The notes under the pieces were generated by a model that saw only the letters and a list, made by a program, of their open reading frames with translations, was not told the origin of the DNA and did not search any database. The position numbers and the translations under genes were made by a program. A stretch of DNA of 64,000 nt from Panorpa germanica (Eukaryota; Arthropoda; Insecta; Mecoptera; Panorpidae), in the NCBI GenBank assembly GCA_963678705.1, contig OY783203.1:2666001-2730000 (forward strand). The letters are read 5' to 3'. How positions within the stretch are numbered: the stretch's first letter is position 1; the number at the start of each line of letters is the position of its first letter. This document shows positions 61,488-64,000 of the stretch, piece by piece.

Positions 61488-63499
61488 ATAGCTACAAGAT
61501 ATGGAACGGTTACGAACGATTTTATAAATCTTGCTGTTCACTTCCATAAGCTTTGATACGTCATTTTCATTAAAAACATCAAAACATCATACGATTTGAT
61601 CATTTTAATCTCTTGTCTTCTTTGTAATTACATCTTCGTTTGTTCTCTTATAATTTATATAACCAAGTGAATAATTTGTAATTTGACTCATCGATATTTT
61701 ACTTATGAATGTGGGCCTTAATAAGGCGCTAACATTCTTTATTAGATCACATTTCACAAGATGAAATTCAGTTTTTACTATTATGTTCACCTACAATTTT
61801 ATTTAAATGTTTAACTTTGTTGTGTTGATTCAATCATTTTATAGCTACGGTTCTTTGTAGCTTACCTTACTGCTAGCTACGTTATGATAATCCTTTGATT
61901 GCGTTAATCATTTTTGTTATCATTAGAACAAGTAAATATTACTGTTTAAATATTACTTCAAAAAAGAGAAATGTTATACTCGTATGTATTTAAAATTGTA
62001 TCTTTGTTTAATTGTAAATATATGGACGAGTATTTTTTATAGACTGTAATGTAAATATTACAGACAGTATAATTTTGAATTATGCCCGGCAATATTTATT
62101 CTATAATGCGAGATATTATAAAACGAATTCCTACATCGCGCAAGAAATATTGCGGAGATATTTGTACATTACCTAATTCATAAGGTTTTGGGAAAAATCC
62201 ATATTAATATTTTATTTTCTAAATGTTATTTATATAACGTGTAACATATTAACCTCATTATAAGAAGGTAATAAAACAAATTCGATACAAATAAACATTA
62301 TCAGATGTTATTTACCTATGGTGTGAAGTTGGGAAAATCTATTCCCAAATGCATGCGATTAAAAGTTTTGACGACAAATCTTTATTCATTTTCAAAAATC
62401 ACTCTGTCTAATCGCATCGCACTCCAAAGACAACACAGGATTGTTACCTTTTGTGTATTTATCAGTTTTTCGTGAGTCACGCGATTATTTTTCCTTCCAT
62501 AAACGCGAATATGCGCTTCTTTGCTAAAGGTGAATGATTTTGTTGTCTTTGTTACACTGAAACCACACATTTAATATTCGTGATACATACATAGTTCGTG
62601 TTCAAAGGCAAATATTTATGTATTCGTATACGAAGACGAACATTTTCGCTCTAGCTGTAGTAGAGCCTACGAATCTGGCAGTCGGCAAAGAGCACACGAG
62701 TATAACCGACACACATATGTGGATTGTATTTCCTATTTTTAATTGGCGCGTAATTCAAAATTCCTGTTTCTATTGAGACGACCTTTATATAAGCGTAACT
62801 CCGATAATAAAAAAAATGTATATGAAAATTAGAACTTTAAGTCAATATTTTGTTTGTGACGTCATTAAACTTTTAAGGAGACGTGTTAATTATTTCTTAC
62901 CAACTACAAATGATGAACGATGTTTGATTGTACATCAGTCTCAGTCTTAATCAATTGTTAAAAGCTTTGTATACCTTACGTTATGGTGATTGCATCCATA
63001 TATTACAAGTATTTTAAATATACTCATAAGAATGCTGCCGTTGCCCCCCACACCGTCACTCCACCCTCCACCCTCCATCTAATGGAACCAGTACGAGTTT
63101 TATTCGAACTGTTACTCATCAGAAGTTGTTTTAAAATTTAAACACAGTAAATATACATGCTGTATAAACATTTTTTGAAATAACATTTTAAACACAAACA
63201 AACAAATAAATTAAAATGTTACAGTAATGTAGTCAGTAGTGTAGGTAACATAATTTTAAGCGGGGTCTGTAGCAAGCAGTGATTCATTAATTTCGTCACA
63301 CATAGAGAGGGAGGACACAAGTAGGAGGTCGTCGGTGATAAGACTCAGCATCGAAAATAGGCTGACGTTAAATAAATATATTAAAAAGGAAAAGGCATAA
63401 TCAAATAAAGTTGTATCATTGTAAAATATATAGTAATTCTTTCTTTAGACTTTTTCTAGATGGCACCTCTTTTTTTTAATACACAGTACATCCTATATT
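61488..63499. other. AT-rich non-coding sequence
   Basis: No gene is supported. Dispersed motif B copy 2 lies at 63344-63376. Confidence 0.55.
63344..63376. repeat. Dispersed motif B, copy 2
   Basis: GACTCAGCATCGAAAATAGG followed by CTGACGTTAAATA; compare 37303. Confidence 0.65.
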
Positions 63500-63590
63500 A
63501 TAATGTTCCAAGTGTATATTTGTTTATATGTTTGGTACGAATTTTGAATCATACACACCAAAAAGACGTCGGTTTGCGACGGTGATATAT
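63500..63590 (-). repeat. Dispersed repeat family A, internally deleted reverse copy
   Basis: Read on the minus strand it has the family start (ACCGTCGCAAACCGACGTC) joined after about 20 bp to the family end (GTACCAAACATATAA, then TGGAACATTATAATATAGGA). The roughly 500-bp body present in copy 2 is missing. Confidence 0.7.
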
Positions 63591-63591
63591 T

Positions 63592-64000
63592 CTAGTATTC
63601 TTATTCTTATATTGTATAAAGAATGTGTGTTATTATTTATTTATTTTTATTATTAGTTCTCATTTATTTTGCTTTCCATCGAATTATTTACTGTCGCTAA
63701 GGAGATGGGTGGGGGATGCTTCCTTGCAGGCCTCCCCCTTTGTAAACGACAGTGACTAGTAGCACTGTGATGTAGACTTAAAATATTTGTGATGTTTGTT
63801 GAGTTGTTTCATGTCTGCTTTCATTGAAGGATCCCCATCAGAGAATCCGAGGTTCTGCGGCCTCTATGAGCGAACATGATGGTTATGTCAAAAGCATTTA
63901 ATGCTATGAAAATAATTAACTCGAGTATAAGATTTGTTTGTGGAATCATATTTGAAATATATTCCTTTTCCGTTTTAGTACCATCTGTTTATATTCAAAC
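63592..64000. other. AT-rich non-coding sequence at the window edge
   Basis: I see no gene or element. A GGGGGATGC...GCCTCCCCC partial inversion lies near 63711-63739. Confidence 0.5.

Noticed and set aside
1..64000. CRISPR arrays, rRNA genes or prokaryotic operons
   Set aside because: No regularly spaced repeats, no rRNA segments and no operon-like gene packing are visible; the sequence is clearly eukaryotic.

Overview
This is a gene-poor, AT-rich animal genomic window, most likely from an insect or another arthropod. The evidence for that is a BEL/Pao LTR retrotransposon with eukaryotic features, several hAT-type DNA transposons and MITEs, long AT-rich non-coding stretches, and no bacterial-style gene packing. 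I cannot name the species. I recognise no host protein-coding gene; the window reads like a large intron or an intergenic region shaped by transposons.

The centrepiece is a complete, apparently young BEL/Pao element (17285-24009). It has two 329-bp LTRs that look identical by eye, a perfect 5-bp target duplication (CAATG), and one uninterrupted 1726-codon Gag-Pol frame holding three zinc knuckles, an aspartic protease, reverse transcriptase, RNase H, a DDE integrase and a DUF5641-like C-terminus. Its leader is odd. The LTR-end/primer-binding-site junction is duplicated about 203 bp downstream, so there are two sites complementary to what I judge to be the tRNA-Tyr 3' end. The 3' LTR is not preceded by a polypurine tract. 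A decayed, internally deleted relative lies on the minus strand at about 52448-53607. It keeps one 327-codon frame across several deletions and shares the same non-purine sequence at the end of its internal region.

Region by region: 816-2198 is an hAT element with 15-bp perfect terminal repeats, an 8-bp target duplication, TCTTGG-type subterminal repeats and a remnant of the transposase C-terminus on the minus strand. 9951-10550 is a 588-bp foldback element with a 6-bp target duplication. 24387-24778 is an hAT-type MITE with a perfect 8-bp target duplication, just downstream of the BEL element. 32732-32959 and 60969-61487 are two more hAT-like non-autonomous elements with degraded 8-bp duplications. 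34866-35026, 49608-49724 and 51663-51831 are stem-loop MITE-like elements. A dispersed repeat family has copies at about 15950-16425 and 35048-35675 and a deleted reverse copy at 63500-63590. Two short dispersed motifs (37303/63344 and 44505/56323) probably belong to further families.

The rest is AT-rich sequence with microsatellites, short minisatellites, a few GC-rich patches, a pol III-promoter-like tRNA relic near 28570, and many copies of the short word ACGAGTA/TACTCGT. Almost all short open frames in the window are judged to be chance frames.
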